Source of the DNA: Drosophila persimilis
Taxonomy: Eukaryota; Arthropoda; Insecta; Diptera; Drosophilidae
NCBI RefSeq assembly: GCF_003286085.1
Contig: NW_020825294.1
Span: 15,026,501 to 15,090,500 of the forward strand
Direction: 5' to 3'
DNA: 64,000 nucleotides
In this document: positions 1-9,863 of the stretch, one piece after another
How the letters are laid out: each line of letters begins with the position of its first letter
Numbering within the stretch: the first letter of the stretch is position 1
Notes under the pieces: model-generated
What the model was told of the DNA's origin: nothing
Database searches by the model: none
What the model saw: only the letters and a program-made list of their open reading frames with translations
Translations under genes and position numbers: made by a program

Positions 1-210
1 TAGTCTTTGAGCATTAGGCGCTGAAGGGGACGGACAGACGGACAGACGGACGGACGGACAGACAGACAGGGCTCAATCGACTCGGCTATTGATGCTGATC
101 AAGAATATATATACTTTATAGGGTCGGAAACGATTCCTTCTGGACGTTACACACATCCACTTTTACCACAAATCTAATATACCCCAATACTCATTTTGAG
201 TATCGGGTAT
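1..210 (-). mobile_element. DINE-1-type Helitron-derived element, 5' end, cut by window edge
   Basis: Read on the minus strand this starts TATACCCGATACTC, runs through a short palindrome (ACTCAAAATGAGT) and the block CATCAATAGCCGAGTCGA, and ends in a GTCY tetranucleotide run (about 28-72). That order of parts is the signature of DINE-1/INE-1, a non-autonomous rolling-circle (Helentron-associated) family of Drosophila. The 3' half lies outside the window. It joins a second, oppositely oriented DINE-1 piece at about 211 within an A-run. Confidence 0.85.
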
Positions 211-486
211 AAAAACGCAGAATCATAGATAATGACCATATCTATCAGATTGCTGAATCTGGATCAGATGAGATCATTTTTATAGCCAAAAGGAACAAAT
301 CAAGTTGCACTGGCTACGCAGCGCCCGACGTCAGGCTCAGACTGATTTTCTGTCTCTCTCGCACGCACTCTTTGTCGTGTCGTTTAATATTAGCGCCGTC
401 TGCCGGAGGAGAGCCTTAGTATGACTTAGTATCGGGTATAACTGTAGAGTTGCGGTGTCCGCAGCAACTCACAACGTTCCCCCTCG
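211..486 (+). mobile_element. DINE-1-type element, 3' end
   Basis: This matches the 3' third of the longer copies in the window (for example 60,796-61,063). It ends with a hairpin (GAGTTGCGGTGTCCGCAGCAACTC, loop near 455) and the terminal GTTCCCCCTCG. It is inserted in the LOA-B ORF1 sequence, which begins directly to its right. The missing 5' two thirds are replaced by the opposite-strand DINE-1 at 1-210, consistent with one DINE-1 inserted in another. Confidence 0.8.
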
Positions 487-1462
487 TTCAGTCGTAGGTA
501 TACGCTACCTACGCCCCACGCCATCTTCTCGAACTTGGGATACAAGATATCCTCTGCCTCCTTGCTGATCTGGAGGATAACATGCTGGCCCCCCTCGTTG
601 GGTATTGGGCTACGCATACAACACCTTCCAGTCAGCCGTTGGCACGTCCGGATTTTGCCTCTGCAACAGCTTCAATGCTTGCTCCCCCTGGACAGCTATG
701 GGGAAGAGCACCTTCGCCTTTGGTATGGACGGGATCAGCTCCCTGTTTACCATCTCCAGCTTGGCCCCCTCCCACAGAGCTTCCAGTAGGGAAACCTTCT
801 GCACCAGACACTGCCGCGTTGGGTCGTCGTTGCATTTAAGGACCTTGACCCCGTTCAGCCATACCGCTCCATTAAACGTGGGCATGGGAGCGCTGGGGTC
901 TTCCTATATTCGCGAGAAGAGCGATTCGACAAGCTGCGCGTGGACTAGCTTCCACTGCGCCGCCGTCATCTTCCGTTCTGGTCATTGGGTCAATCAAAGC
1001 GACAATGAGGTGTCTCTTGGACTCCTCGCTAATGCCATTCTTCCTATGCTTCTTAGGCTGTGGCACCTTGGGCCCGTGTTCTCGATGGAGCATTGCCTCT
1101 TGGTGGCCAACATCTCCTCCACCTTGTTATCGAATCCACCGTTTGTTGCCTTCAGCTGGGGCAGCTGCGCGTAGTGTTCGCGGCCCTCCTGTACCCGTTG
1201 CTCAGCCCAGGCTAGCTTAGACTTTTCCTCTTGGGAGATATCCGCCTTGCCCTGGAGCCAGATCAGTAATTGAGGGCCGCCTTATACAGAGCTTTTGCCT
1301 TCATCCCCTCCCTGGAACGCTTCGGCCCTTCCCTACGCAGGGAGCTGGTACCGGCGAGCGGAGAAGGCTTACCTCTTCTGTCATGCTAATGGATAGCACG
1401 CCCTCCGGGTCCGAGTCTTTGTCGACAACGGCACCCACGCGGCTCCCCCTGCAACATGTAAC
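487..1462 (-). pseudogene. LOA-type non-LTR retrotransposon ORF1, C-terminal part (LOA-B)
   Basis: On the minus strand this is homologous to ORF1 of LOA-A (28,420-29,450). Recognisable blocks include LIVALIDPMTRTEDDGG (matching LIVALIDRSDENGK in LOA-A), the PMPTFNGAVWLNGVKVLKCN region and a C-terminal AEDILYPKFEKMAWGVG. This is the nucleic-acid-binding ORF1 of LOA/Bilbo/TRIM-type elements (DUF4780-like, from family knowledge). The reading frame is broken at least three times (pieces near 1093-872, 885-610 and 617-487). The right side is cut by an unidentified insert at 1,463 and the left by DINE-1. At codon level it keeps GAA where LOA-A has a premature TAA. Confidence 0.8.
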
Positions 1463-3170
1463 AGATAACGAAGAAAGAGGCTAGGATCTGAAACGGTAGA
1501 CGAGCAGATGGAGGGTATGATCGAGATCCATGCACGCGTTGCTGCCGGTCTCATGGTTAGTCGGGTAGAGTGGGGGTGGGGTAGGGAGAGATCGCGTCAC
1601 GAGCTCGAGCATTAGGAGCAAAGACAATAAAAATAAGTTTCGCGTGCGGTTCAAGGTTCAGACGGAAGAAATTTACAGAGAAATGACAGTCTAGGGAGAT
1701 GAGTCAGCGGAACAAATTCGAGCGGGAGTTGCTTGCGGTGTCATTGCAACTCGGTATGCCCACCCTTCCTTGATCGCACCAGTCCAAATAGGCTGAGTAA
1801 TGGGTAACGATCCCTAAAATAAACGCTCTACTTCTGCTAGGTTACGTCATCTCGGCGCCACATGATCCTTAATAACGGCAACAATTAACGGGAATTCATT
1901 ACAAACAGTTTATTCATAAAACTTTCCTACAAGCTCTCATGGCTGCTAAGAGGGTAGATATATATGTATTAAGGCTATTAAAGTAATAAGGATAATATGT
2001 TCAAATAAGCTGCAATTAAGATTAATTATATATATAAAAATATCATGATGAAAGATCTTATTAGACTAGGGTCAACTAATTATAAAGAGTATATTCAGGA
2101 ATAATGGTAATTACGTTACACAAATAGAAATATATTCGAATGGTTTTCAGTTTAAATGCAAAAACAAGGGACGGATGGATGCATCTTTAAAGTGCACAGC
2201 AATTGCTTGTGGGGTAATCCCAATCATAAGTTCGGTTGTCGATAGATTCGGAATTGCAGAAAGTTACATTGCTTGCGAAAGAGCAGAACAAAAGAAACAC
2301 GTGAACAATTGGATTGGTCAGCGTTACAGTACGGCTGGGAAGTTTACGGTCGAGGCATGGAATCTTTAATGTTGCTTCGACTTGCGTAAAATTTTGAATT
2401 CACATATAGCAGACGTTCACAGGTTATCACTCACATTACGATGAAAGCGCTTCCATGTGGTCGATGAGGGTGGCTGAAAACTTGTAAATATCAGTGTGTC
2501 AGAGTAGATAAGCGATATGCGCGAGTATTAGTTTTAGTTCCTTTCCTTCTAACTGCACATTTCTTTATGATAATCCAACCAAACCGAATCACACGAAATT
2601 AACTTTTAATGTTAATCCTAGGGTCAGTACAATAGTGGGGTTCCAAAGTATTATTCTAATATGAAGAAATGCATGGGCATAGCCATCATGATCGAGACAC
2701 CGAATGACTTCATCAGCAACGCAAACAGTATAACGGCACCGGTAATTGTCTTCTCCTTTAGCGTTACTGTTCGTATGCGGGCGGCGTAAGCGACGTAGCA
2801 ATGACGAAAGTCACCGTAGAGGGAATAGTCAATTTCACACATATGTACATATGTATGTCACTGCACTCGTAGATAAAAGCCCATCGACCGTTTTTCACTG
2901 GGGTAGGCCGAGCAAGGCTGGTATGTGTGTGGACCCACGCCGGTACACGCTGCGGTAAATACAGTGATGCTCACATGTATGCAGACGCCACGCCGAAAGA
3001 AGATTTGGGGTCGAAGACGGATAACACATACAGTAGTCGATCGGTACGATGGATACTTATATGTGTGGTAAGGTGACGAGACTGTAGTGGGTACAGCTTA
3101 CGGCACTACGACAAGCGTTTCGTACGGTATTACGTACGTCCAAACCTATGGTTAGGTTTTTAAGAAAAAA
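1463..3170. other. unidentified insert in LOA-B, left part
   Basis: This sequence separates two halves of LOA-B and has no recognised protein. It is AT-rich from about 1,900 to 2,130. Several short ORFs occur (for example 2,175-2,369 plus, 64 codons, and 2,651-2,842 minus, 63 codons with a hydrophobic stretch), but none resembles a known family. TGGCGCCGAG on the minus strand at 1,851-1,860 resembles an LTR-element primer-binding site, so part may be a decayed LTR element. LOA sequence repeats at the two outer edges (CAACATGT at 1,452-1,459, AAACGCGT at 4,588-4,595), compatible with one insertion event. Confidence 0.4.
1851..1860 (-). other. possible LTR-element primer-binding site
   Basis: The minus strand reads TGGCGCCGAG. 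On that strand it is preceded by ATTAAGGATCA then TG, so an LTR ending in CA could lie at and above about 1,864. No matching second LTR was found, so this is only a lead for the identity of the unassigned insert. Confidence 0.2.
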
Positions 3171-4152
3171 CGAGGGGGAACGTTGTGAGTTGCTGCGTAC
3201 ACCGCAACTCTACAGTTATACCCGATACTAAGTCAGTATGGCTCTCCTCCGGCAGACGGCGCTAATATTAAACGAAACGACAAAGAGTGCGTGCGAGAGA
3301 GACAGAAAATCAGTCTGAGCGTGACGTCGGGCCCTGCGTAGCCAGTGCAAATTGATTTGTTCCTTTTGGCTACAAAAACTATCTGATCTGATTCAAATTC
3401 AGCAATCTGATAGATATGGTCATTCTCTATTATTCTGCGTTTTTAGTTTTCTCAAATCTGCAATATTGTGGATGCAACCGATTTTCGTCTTTTGTGGGGT
3501 CGGAAGGGGGTGAGGCGAAATTTTGACACAAAACAGTCAAGGTCTGATATCACAGGAGTGTGGATACCAAATTTGGTTGCTCTAGCTTTTATGGGTTCTG
3601 AGATCCTTGAACTCATATTTTGCAATTGGCAAAACCGACCATGAAACCTGTGTGTTAGAGTGAGACAGAGCGAGAAAGAGTGAAATTGTTTTCGTGATTC
3701 TGGCTATAATAATTATACGATCTGGTTCAGATTTTGCACTCTAGAAGATATAGTCGTTTTCTACGATTCTGCGTTCTCAGTTTTTTCGTATCTCTGAATT
3801 TGTGGATGCCACAGATTTTCGCCCTTTGTGGGGGCGGATGTGGGCGGGGCAAAGTCTTGAAATATTTTTGTAGCAGTGACATATCACAGAAGTCTGGATC
3901 AAAAACATCGTTGCTCTAGCTCTTATAGTCTTTGAGCACTAGGCGCTGAAGGGGACGGACAGACGGACGGACGGACAGACGGACAGACGGACGGACGGAC
4001 AGACAGACATGGCTCAATCGACTCGGCTATTGATGCTGATCAAGAATATATATATTTTATGGGGTCGGAAACGATTCCTTCTGGACGTTACACACATCCA
4101 CTTTTACCACAAATCTAATATACCCCAATACTCATTTTGAGTATCGGGTATA
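3171..4152 (-). mobile_element. DINE-1-type element, full length, two internal modules
   Basis: On the plus strand it begins CGAGGGGGAACGTTGTGAG (3' end) and ends GTATCGGGTATA (5' end). Between them lie two copies of the internal module that starts GTGGATGC.ACAGATTTTCG and contains a G-rich block (about 3,470-3,600 and 3,800-3,930), then the GACGGACA run at 3,955-4,007. No target duplication is visible, as expected for a rolling-circle element. It sits inside the unidentified insert of LOA-B. Confidence 0.9.
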
Positions 4153-4587
4153 AAAAAACGAACATTAATTTTCTGTTGGCCGGCAGTTGGGATACAATTT
4201 TCACTCACCCGATGGGTTCGGCCTTCGCTTAATAAACGTAGGAATGGTCGGCTGATCTTTTGACTAGATCTTAGGCACGATGGACACGCGGTATTTGCGG
4301 TCGAGGTTAGAATTTTGTTCTTTCACTGCACTACTTGAGTATTTTCCTCAGACGTCCGTCTGGGATCGCGAGTAAAATTGGAAAGAACATGCCCAAGCCA
4401 CTCACCTTCCGCTTGAGCCCTTGGTTCTCTCATTCCCCTTTTTTCACCACACCTTGACAGTAGCCGCTGTTGACTTATGTCAGTTTTTTCTTGCGCGTAA
4501 CTGCCAAAAGGTGCAAGGTGCATGTCTAAGGGAAGGGGAAACCGCGGGACGGTTATCCGATATTTTTGGTTGGACAGGCGCCACTAC
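4153..4587. other. unidentified insert in LOA-B, right part
   Basis: This continues the insert interrupted by the DINE-1 to its left. A 66-codon minus-strand ORF (4,323-4,523) is not recognised. Nothing else could be assigned. Confidence 0.4.
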
Positions 4588-5073
4588 AAACGCGTAATTT
4601 TTGTGGCAGTAGTATTACAACTGACATGGCCTGCTCCCGCCATGCCCGAGGTGTGACCGCTGGCGACACACAGAGAGGACTGCACCTCCCCGTGCCCGCC
4701 GGTGGTAGCAGTCACGCTTTCCACCGACGTTTGGGTTGACATCCCAACCCGTGCTTGCTCCTTTTCAGCCTCCATGTTTGGCCCGAAGGTCCATCCCGGC
4801 TAATATTTTTCGGGGGGACCACCCCTAGCGTTTTATGCCTGGCCGCCAGGCACCTCTAGCCGTGGCCCTAGTTCAGTTCCCCCGACTTTAGATCGGGAAG
4901 ACGATGCATCATTACCTTAGCTGGACACTGCATTACCCCGGACAGGTAATAGGCATTACACCGGACAGGTAATAGACATTACCCCGGACAGGTAATGCAG
5001 TGTCCAGCTAAGGTAATGATGCATCGTCTTCCCGATCGTCGTGGAGGGTTCCGCTAGAGGTTTTTTGCCAGCC
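4588..5073 (-). mobile_element. LOA-B 5' end: ORF1 start and 5' UTR
   Basis: On the minus strand the element starts GGCTGGCAAAAAACC at 5,073, the same first bases as LOA-A at 29,893. The ORF1 start codon lies near 4,775, followed by a MEAEKEQARVGMSTQTS-type N-terminus like that of LOA-A. ORF1 breaks at about 4,588, where the insert begins. The 5' UTR (4,776-5,073) contains a large inverted repeat, listed separately, that replaces sequence needed for the HDV-like ribozyme present in LOA-A. Confidence 0.8.
4891..5037. repeat. 47-bp perfect inverted repeat with three internal palindromic units
   Basis: Positions 4,891-4,937 are the exact reverse complement of 4,991-5,037. The middle holds three 19-bp units of the form ATTACCCCGGACAGGTAAT at 4,932, 4,955 and 4,978, spaced 23 bp apart, each with ATTACC/GGTAAT ends. 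LOA-A has only a shorter hairpin at the matching place (29,778-29,841). One arm here is an inverted copy of flanking sequence and stands where LOA-A has the ribozyme P3 and P1 3' strands. Confidence 0.9.
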
Positions 5074-5657
5074 ATTTATTTAATTAAGCTTAAACAACAA
5101 TTTGAAATATCTGACTTAGATGATGAATTCTGATTCTGTAGTTGTTACCGCTGCTGCTGCTACTGCTGGGGTTGCTGCTGCTTATATCGCTGCTGTTATT
5201 GTCTATGCTACTGATATCGATGCCGTCGCTGGGGTCACTGCAATTATTGTCGCTGCTGCTAGGGTCGCTGCAAATATTGTCGCTGGCATAGTGGGCACAC
5301 TACAAACCATTTTTTTTTCACAGTCACAGTTATTGCCGATTTAATTTTCATCAATTTCCGGCTATTAAGAATTTTCGATATTGCGAGTTATATATATTAT
5401 TCTTTCGATTTTTTGGACTCGAAAACGTGGCGTTTTTCGAACGTCACGAACATATTTTTCTTTTTCCAAATTTTTCCAATCTATAATTATCTTTACAGAT
5501 CGCTGTTTACACCCAAGCAGTCATAACTTGTCTACTTTATGTGGTTTCTTTAGAGCTCTGTTTTTTGGTTGCATGGGTAAATGTGTACATTCTGCAAGAG
5601 GGTCAAAAAAGGCATGGTTTTGACGTTAATATGTTCATGTTTCAACAATAGGAAAAA
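5074..5657. other. unassigned spacer with a GCT-rich tract
   Basis: This lies between the LOA-B 5' end and CR1-B. A GCTGCT/TATCGCTGCT imperfect trinucleotide tract covers about 5,130-5,290. On the plus strand it gives an Ala/Val-rich 74-codon ORF (5,120-5,344). On the minus strand it gives an open Ser/Asp/Asn-rich frame of about 70 codons without an initiator. Both are products of the repeat and neither is a supported gene. The remainder (5,345-5,657) is AT-rich and unrecognised. Confidence 0.5.
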
Positions 5658-7132
5658 ATGAAGGGCCTTGTCTTATCCCTGTCTCATGTCAATTATGTGA
5701 AAAATTCCTTGGGTCGATTGCTGGATCTGTGCTTTTTATCGGATCCGACCATTATATTGTTAACCCGAGCCCTTCTGCTCACTATACCTGAAGACGCGTA
5801 CCGTCCTACTTTCGAAATGTCGCTAGATATAAGATCAACTGTATTGGATCGGTCGAGAAGATTATCTGAATGTGTCCGCTGCTTTCGTAAAGCCAAGCTT
5901 GCGAATCTTTATAGCTTCATTAGGGATTTTGATTGGTCGGCCTTGTAATTGTGCATTGCTGTTATAAAATGCACAAACATTTTTTAATATGCACTTGGCA
6001 CATTTTTGATTCTTTGATTTTGATTCTAAACAGTTTTACAGCTTCGTAAAAAGTAAGCGTAGATGAAAGCTCTATGTTTGTCATCTTCTTAATACGGTGT
6101 TTTCACCAGTTCCTGACGAAGCTTCCGTCTGCATAATCAGTTATTGCACCGAGGCTCTGTGTGGATCCTTGCTAAAACTTTTCACCCTGTCCATTGATTC
6201 TTCTTGTTGCCCCCCGTTCTGGAAGGAATCGCTTATAATTCATCTCCATAAAAGAGGTAGCAAGTCTGATGCAAAAAATTATAGTGGTATATAATAGTTA
6301 TCCGATATTCCTAAAATGTTTGAAAAAGTTTTAATTTGTTAGATTCTACCGCTATCCTAATTAAAGGTTTTCAAGGTAATTTACAACCGGCTTCGACTCT
6401 GTAAATCATTCCCTTTTAGCGCATAAACTTAACCTTTTAGGGTTTTCGCTAGCGATCTTTGTTCCAGGTCTCAAAGAGTCCTATTCAAAAACTACCTCTC
6501 TTCACCAGTAAAGGTTTCTTCGGGAGTACCACAGGGCAGCCATCTATGCCCCTTCCTTTTCAAGCTCTTTATTAATGACTTGCCTTCGGTATTATCGTAC
6601 TCTCGAGTACTTATGTATGCGGATGATGTTAAACTCTGTGTTCAGTATAAGGACATTTTATTTCATTCTTTTGCAATCCGATCTCAATAACTTTCAGTCA
6701 TGGTGTTGTGCAAACTTGTTACACCTTAATACCTCGAAATACCTATATCTCTATACCTCGCTTGTTCGTCTGATCTTAGAATACGGATCCTGTGTATGGT
6801 GCCCTCAGTAAAAAGTAAAACAGGACCGTATAGAATCAATACAGAAAAACTTGTTATTCTTTGCTCTGGAATGCGGGCGTGAGACTCCCATCTTACGCTA
6901 GTAAACTACTATTAGTAAACCTCCCATTCTTAGTTAGCCGTTTAAAAATGTTTGGTATGATTTTTATGCACAACTTCACGATTCCTTTTAGACTCACTAG
7001 AAACTATATACCCTTGTCCCGTAGCATGCCTTTCCCGTAGTTAGAATCAGTAGTTATACTTTTTGAATGCATGCTTAGTTCTTTTAGCAAGTGTTGTTCT
7101 AATATTCCTCGAATGATATTGAAATCATTACA
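5658..7132 (+). pseudogene. decayed CR1-type non-LTR element (CR1-B)
   Basis: This is homologous along its length to ORF2 and the 3' UTR of CR1-A, in order but with several internal deletions. It contains an endonuclease part (NYVKNSLGRLLDLCFLSDPT, about 5,690-5,750), an RT finger part (LIIHLHKRGSKSDAKNYSG, about 6,230), the palm (YSRVLMYADDVKLC, about 6,600-6,640) and the C-terminal EYGSCVWCPQ (about 6,780). It has frameshifts and stops and cannot encode a working enzyme. The 3' end (about 7,070-7,120) matches CR1-A up to the CCTCGAA block. It starts inside ORF2, and an old DINE-1 abuts its end. Confidence 0.85.
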
Positions 7133-7825
7133 ATAATGATCCGATCTGATTCAGACTCGGCAATCAAGATAGATATGATCATTTTATAAAGTTGTGCGTT
7201 TTTAATTTTTTCGTATCTTCTAAATTATGGATACCACAGGTTTTTGTCCCTTTTGGGGGCGGAAGGAGGCTTTGCTCATTTAAAAATACACTTGTAATAG
7301 TAAGATCTAACAGGGGTGTGGATACAGAATTTGGTTGCTCTAGCTTTAATAGTCCCTGGGATCTGCGGATGCCACAGATTTTCGTACTTTGCGGGATGGG
7401 GCGTAATTTTGAAAATATACTTGTGTAGGTTCGATATTACAGGAGTGTGGATATCAAATTTGGTTGCTCCAGCTTTTATAGTCTCTGAGATCTTTATTTA
7501 GCGATAGGCAAAGCCGACCATGAAACGTGTGTGTTATAGAGAGACAGAGTGAGAGAAAATGTTTTCTTTATTCTGGCGATAATAATGGTCCGATCTGGTT
7601 CAGTCTTAAAGATATATTAATTCTTTACGATTCTGCGTTTTTTGGTTTTCTCGTATCTTTAAAATTGTAGATACCACAAATTTTCGCGGAAGTGGGCGGG
7701 CGAAGTTTTGAAATACACTTGTAACAGTGATATATCACAGAACTCTGGATACAAAATATCGTTGTTCAAGCATATATCTACTTTAACGGGTCGGAAAAGC
7801 TTCCTTATGGACGTTACACACATCC
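7133..7825 (-). mobile_element. old, truncated DINE-1-type element
   Basis: Two diverged internal modules are visible, one with GGATACCACAGGTTTTTGTCCC near 7,225 and another with ACCACAAATTTTCGC near 7,670. So is the conserved CGGAAAAGCTTCCTTATGGACG block near 7,790. The GTCY run and both termini are missing. It is more diverged than the other copies, so probably the oldest DINE-1 here. Confidence 0.8.
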
Positions 7826-7845
7826 ATGAACCGTCGCGGGAGTGT

Positions 7846-9481
7846 TTAGGTGGTTTTAAAGTCCCCGAGAATCGAGGTGTTTTTAGCATAGGCCAGCAGT
7901 TCCTGTGGCGTCCTTTTGGAGGCATCTTCCAGTGATGCCAGCACTGGGGCGCCCAGGTATCTCCTCCTTGCCCTTGAGAGAGCCGGACAGTAGCAGATGA
8001 GATGTTCCAGGGTTTCGATAGCCCCAGGTTCATCACATTTTCTACAACTGTCTCTGGTGATGCCTAGCTTAGCTGCATGTGCAGCAGCCAGACAGTGACC
8101 TGTAAGTATTCCCACTAGCAATCTACAGTCTTTTCGTGGTAGGTGCAGTAGGTAGTGGCTAAGTTTCTCGTTGCGTTCCTTGCACATTATCTTCGAGGTT
8201 TTGCAGGTGGTGGTACTGTTCCACCTGTTATCAGTCTGTGCTCTAGACTGCTTCTCTAGATCGCATTGCAGCGTTCTAAGGGAGACAGGCACGTTCTCGG
8301 TTCTCCTATTCTCCAGCCCGACGCCTTCCTTAGCTAGTACGTCCGCCGCTTCGTTTCCTTCGATGCCCTGGTGGCTGGGAACCCAATAGATCCGCACTGT
8401 CTTTCTCGTGCTTAGGATGTCTAATGCCTCCCTGCTCGCCAAGACACTTCTGGAACTGACCGCGGACGACTGCATGGATCTTATCGCCGCTTGGCTGTCG
8501 ACGAATAGGTTGACCGCATCGTGTGCTCGTTCTGTTAGGAGAGCGACCTCCGCTGCCTTCCCGATGGCAAAAACTTCTGCCTGGAATATGCTGCATTGGT
8601 CCGGTAGCTTATAGGACAGCCTTATCTCAGGGTCTGTACAGTATAGGCCCGTGCCTACTCCTCCTTCCATCTTGGAGCCGTCTGTGTATATATTGAGGTG
8701 CTCAGTTTGGTCCCTTCCAATTTTCCAGTCTTCAGGTCCCAATGATGTGGTTGTTTTGACGTCAAGGCAAGTTTGGGGGGTCATGTAATCAGTTGATCTG
8801 GTCATGTCCCGGCCAATTAAACTGTGCCCGTATCCTTGTATGGATAGGTTTCCTGATGCTATAAGGCGTTGTGCTGCCTTTCCCGCAATCAGGCGAGCAT
8901 GAATGTCCAGGGGGTCGATTCCGAGTATATTTTCGAGTGCTTTTGTTGGGGTTGACCTCAGCGCCCCTGTAATACAGAGCAGAGCCTGTCGCTGAGTCTT
9001 GTCCATAAGCTTATGGTATGTCTTCTTTTCAATAGCCTGCCACCACACTAAGGCTCCATACAGCAGAGTTGGTCGCAACACCGAGATGTAGATCCAGTGC
9101 ATTAGAGCAGGTAACAGGCCCCATGTGCTGCTGAGCATCTTCTTGGATGCATAAAGCGCAATGGTAGCCTTCTTCACCCTTTCCACTACATTGGGCCTCC
9201 ATGCCAGCTTGCTGTCCAGTACTGTGCCTAGGTATTTCACCTGTGATTTTGGAGTCAGCCTAGTTTGGTCAATTTTCGGGGGGGTCCATATCGGTACCTT
9301 GTACCTCTTGGTAAAGAGGATGAGGTCCGTCTTGTCCGCGTTGATACTGAGTGCTACCTCTTCCGCCCACTCACGTATCTCCCTGAGTGTACGTTCCATT
9401 ATGGAGCTGAGGGTCGATGGACATACACCCGTAATAAGAATGCTTATGTCATCTGCATAGGCTGTTATTTTTGGGGCCTTC
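7846..9481 (-). pseudogene. LOA-A ORF2, 3' part: RT palm, RNase H, CCHC motif
   Basis: This frame is open for about 545 codons to a TAA at 7,846-7,848. The RT catalytic motif ITAYADDISIL is near the start. RNase H has its acidic residues in LNIYTDGSKMEGG, FQAEVFAIGKAAEVA, LFVDSQAAIRSM and the late EGNEAADVLAKEG. A CRKCDEPGAIETLEHLICYC zinc-like motif lies near the C-terminus, typical of elements with RNase H after RT. An apparent Met upstream comes from copia LTR sequence and is not a real start. Joined to 26,782 the frame runs straight on (FERK then APKITAYADD), so ORF2 was open here when copia inserted. Confidence 0.85.
9477..9481. repeat. copia target-site duplication CCTTC
   Basis: CCTTC occurs directly before the 5' LTR and again directly after the 3' LTR at 26,782-26,786. 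A 5-bp duplication is the copia norm. The related LOA fragment near 43,530 shows the uninterrupted version of this site. Confidence 0.93.
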
Positions 9482-9730
9482 TGTTGGAATACGCCTATTC
9501 CCACATTCAAATAATAACATTAAATAATATTATCGATATGTTAGGTATTATTATTATGAGTTAGTCTGGTCACACTTGAAGTGTCGACTCTCTCTCTTCT
9601 TTTGTGATCTCAAGTGTGTGGACCGGTGTTGCAGCAAAAAGTAATCAAGAAATACATAAATAATCTTTAAAGAAAAACATAACTTGGTACTGTCTTCCGT
9701 TTACTAATTGTCATAGCCAGTCTACTGATA
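9482..9730 (+). repeat. copia 5' LTR
   Basis: It starts TGTTGGAATAC, as copia LTRs do, and ends at GATA, where the primer-binding site begins. Length is 249 bp. By eye it is identical to the 3' LTR except for an extra CAAGT near 9,610. Confidence 0.93.
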
Positions 9731-9747
9731 GGTTATGGGCCCAGTCC
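9731..9747 (+). other. copia primer-binding site
   Basis: GGTTATGGGCCCAGTCC directly follows the 5' LTR. This is the sequence copia uses to prime from an internal fragment of initiator tRNA-Met. Confidence 0.9.
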
Positions 9748-9863
9748 ACGCCAATTTAAATAAATTAAATTAATAACAAATAGTTGTGAAATTAGTTGCG
9801 CGTGCGTTCTTGTGTAGTTTTTTTTTGTAGTGTGTGTGTATATAATATATACATACATAGAAA

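Noticed and set aside
28..72. GACGGACA/GACAGACGG tandem runs (also at 3,955, 11,366, 31,350 and 63,406), which could be taken for a satellite or CRISPR-like array
   Set aside because: They are the internal GTCY microsatellite of DINE-1 and always lie at the same place in that element.
2651..2842. 63-codon minus-strand ORF with a hydrophobic stretch, possible membrane protein exon
   Set aside because: No splice sites, no homology recognised, and overlapping ORFs in other frames are equally long.
1452..4595. 8-bp target duplication around the LOA-B insert as proof of a hAT or P element
   Set aside because: The two 8-mers differ at three positions and no terminal inverted repeats were found.
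5120..5344. 74-codon Ala/Val-rich ORF
   Set aside because: It comes from an imperfect GCT-type trinucleotide repeat that is open on both strands; no sign of a gene.
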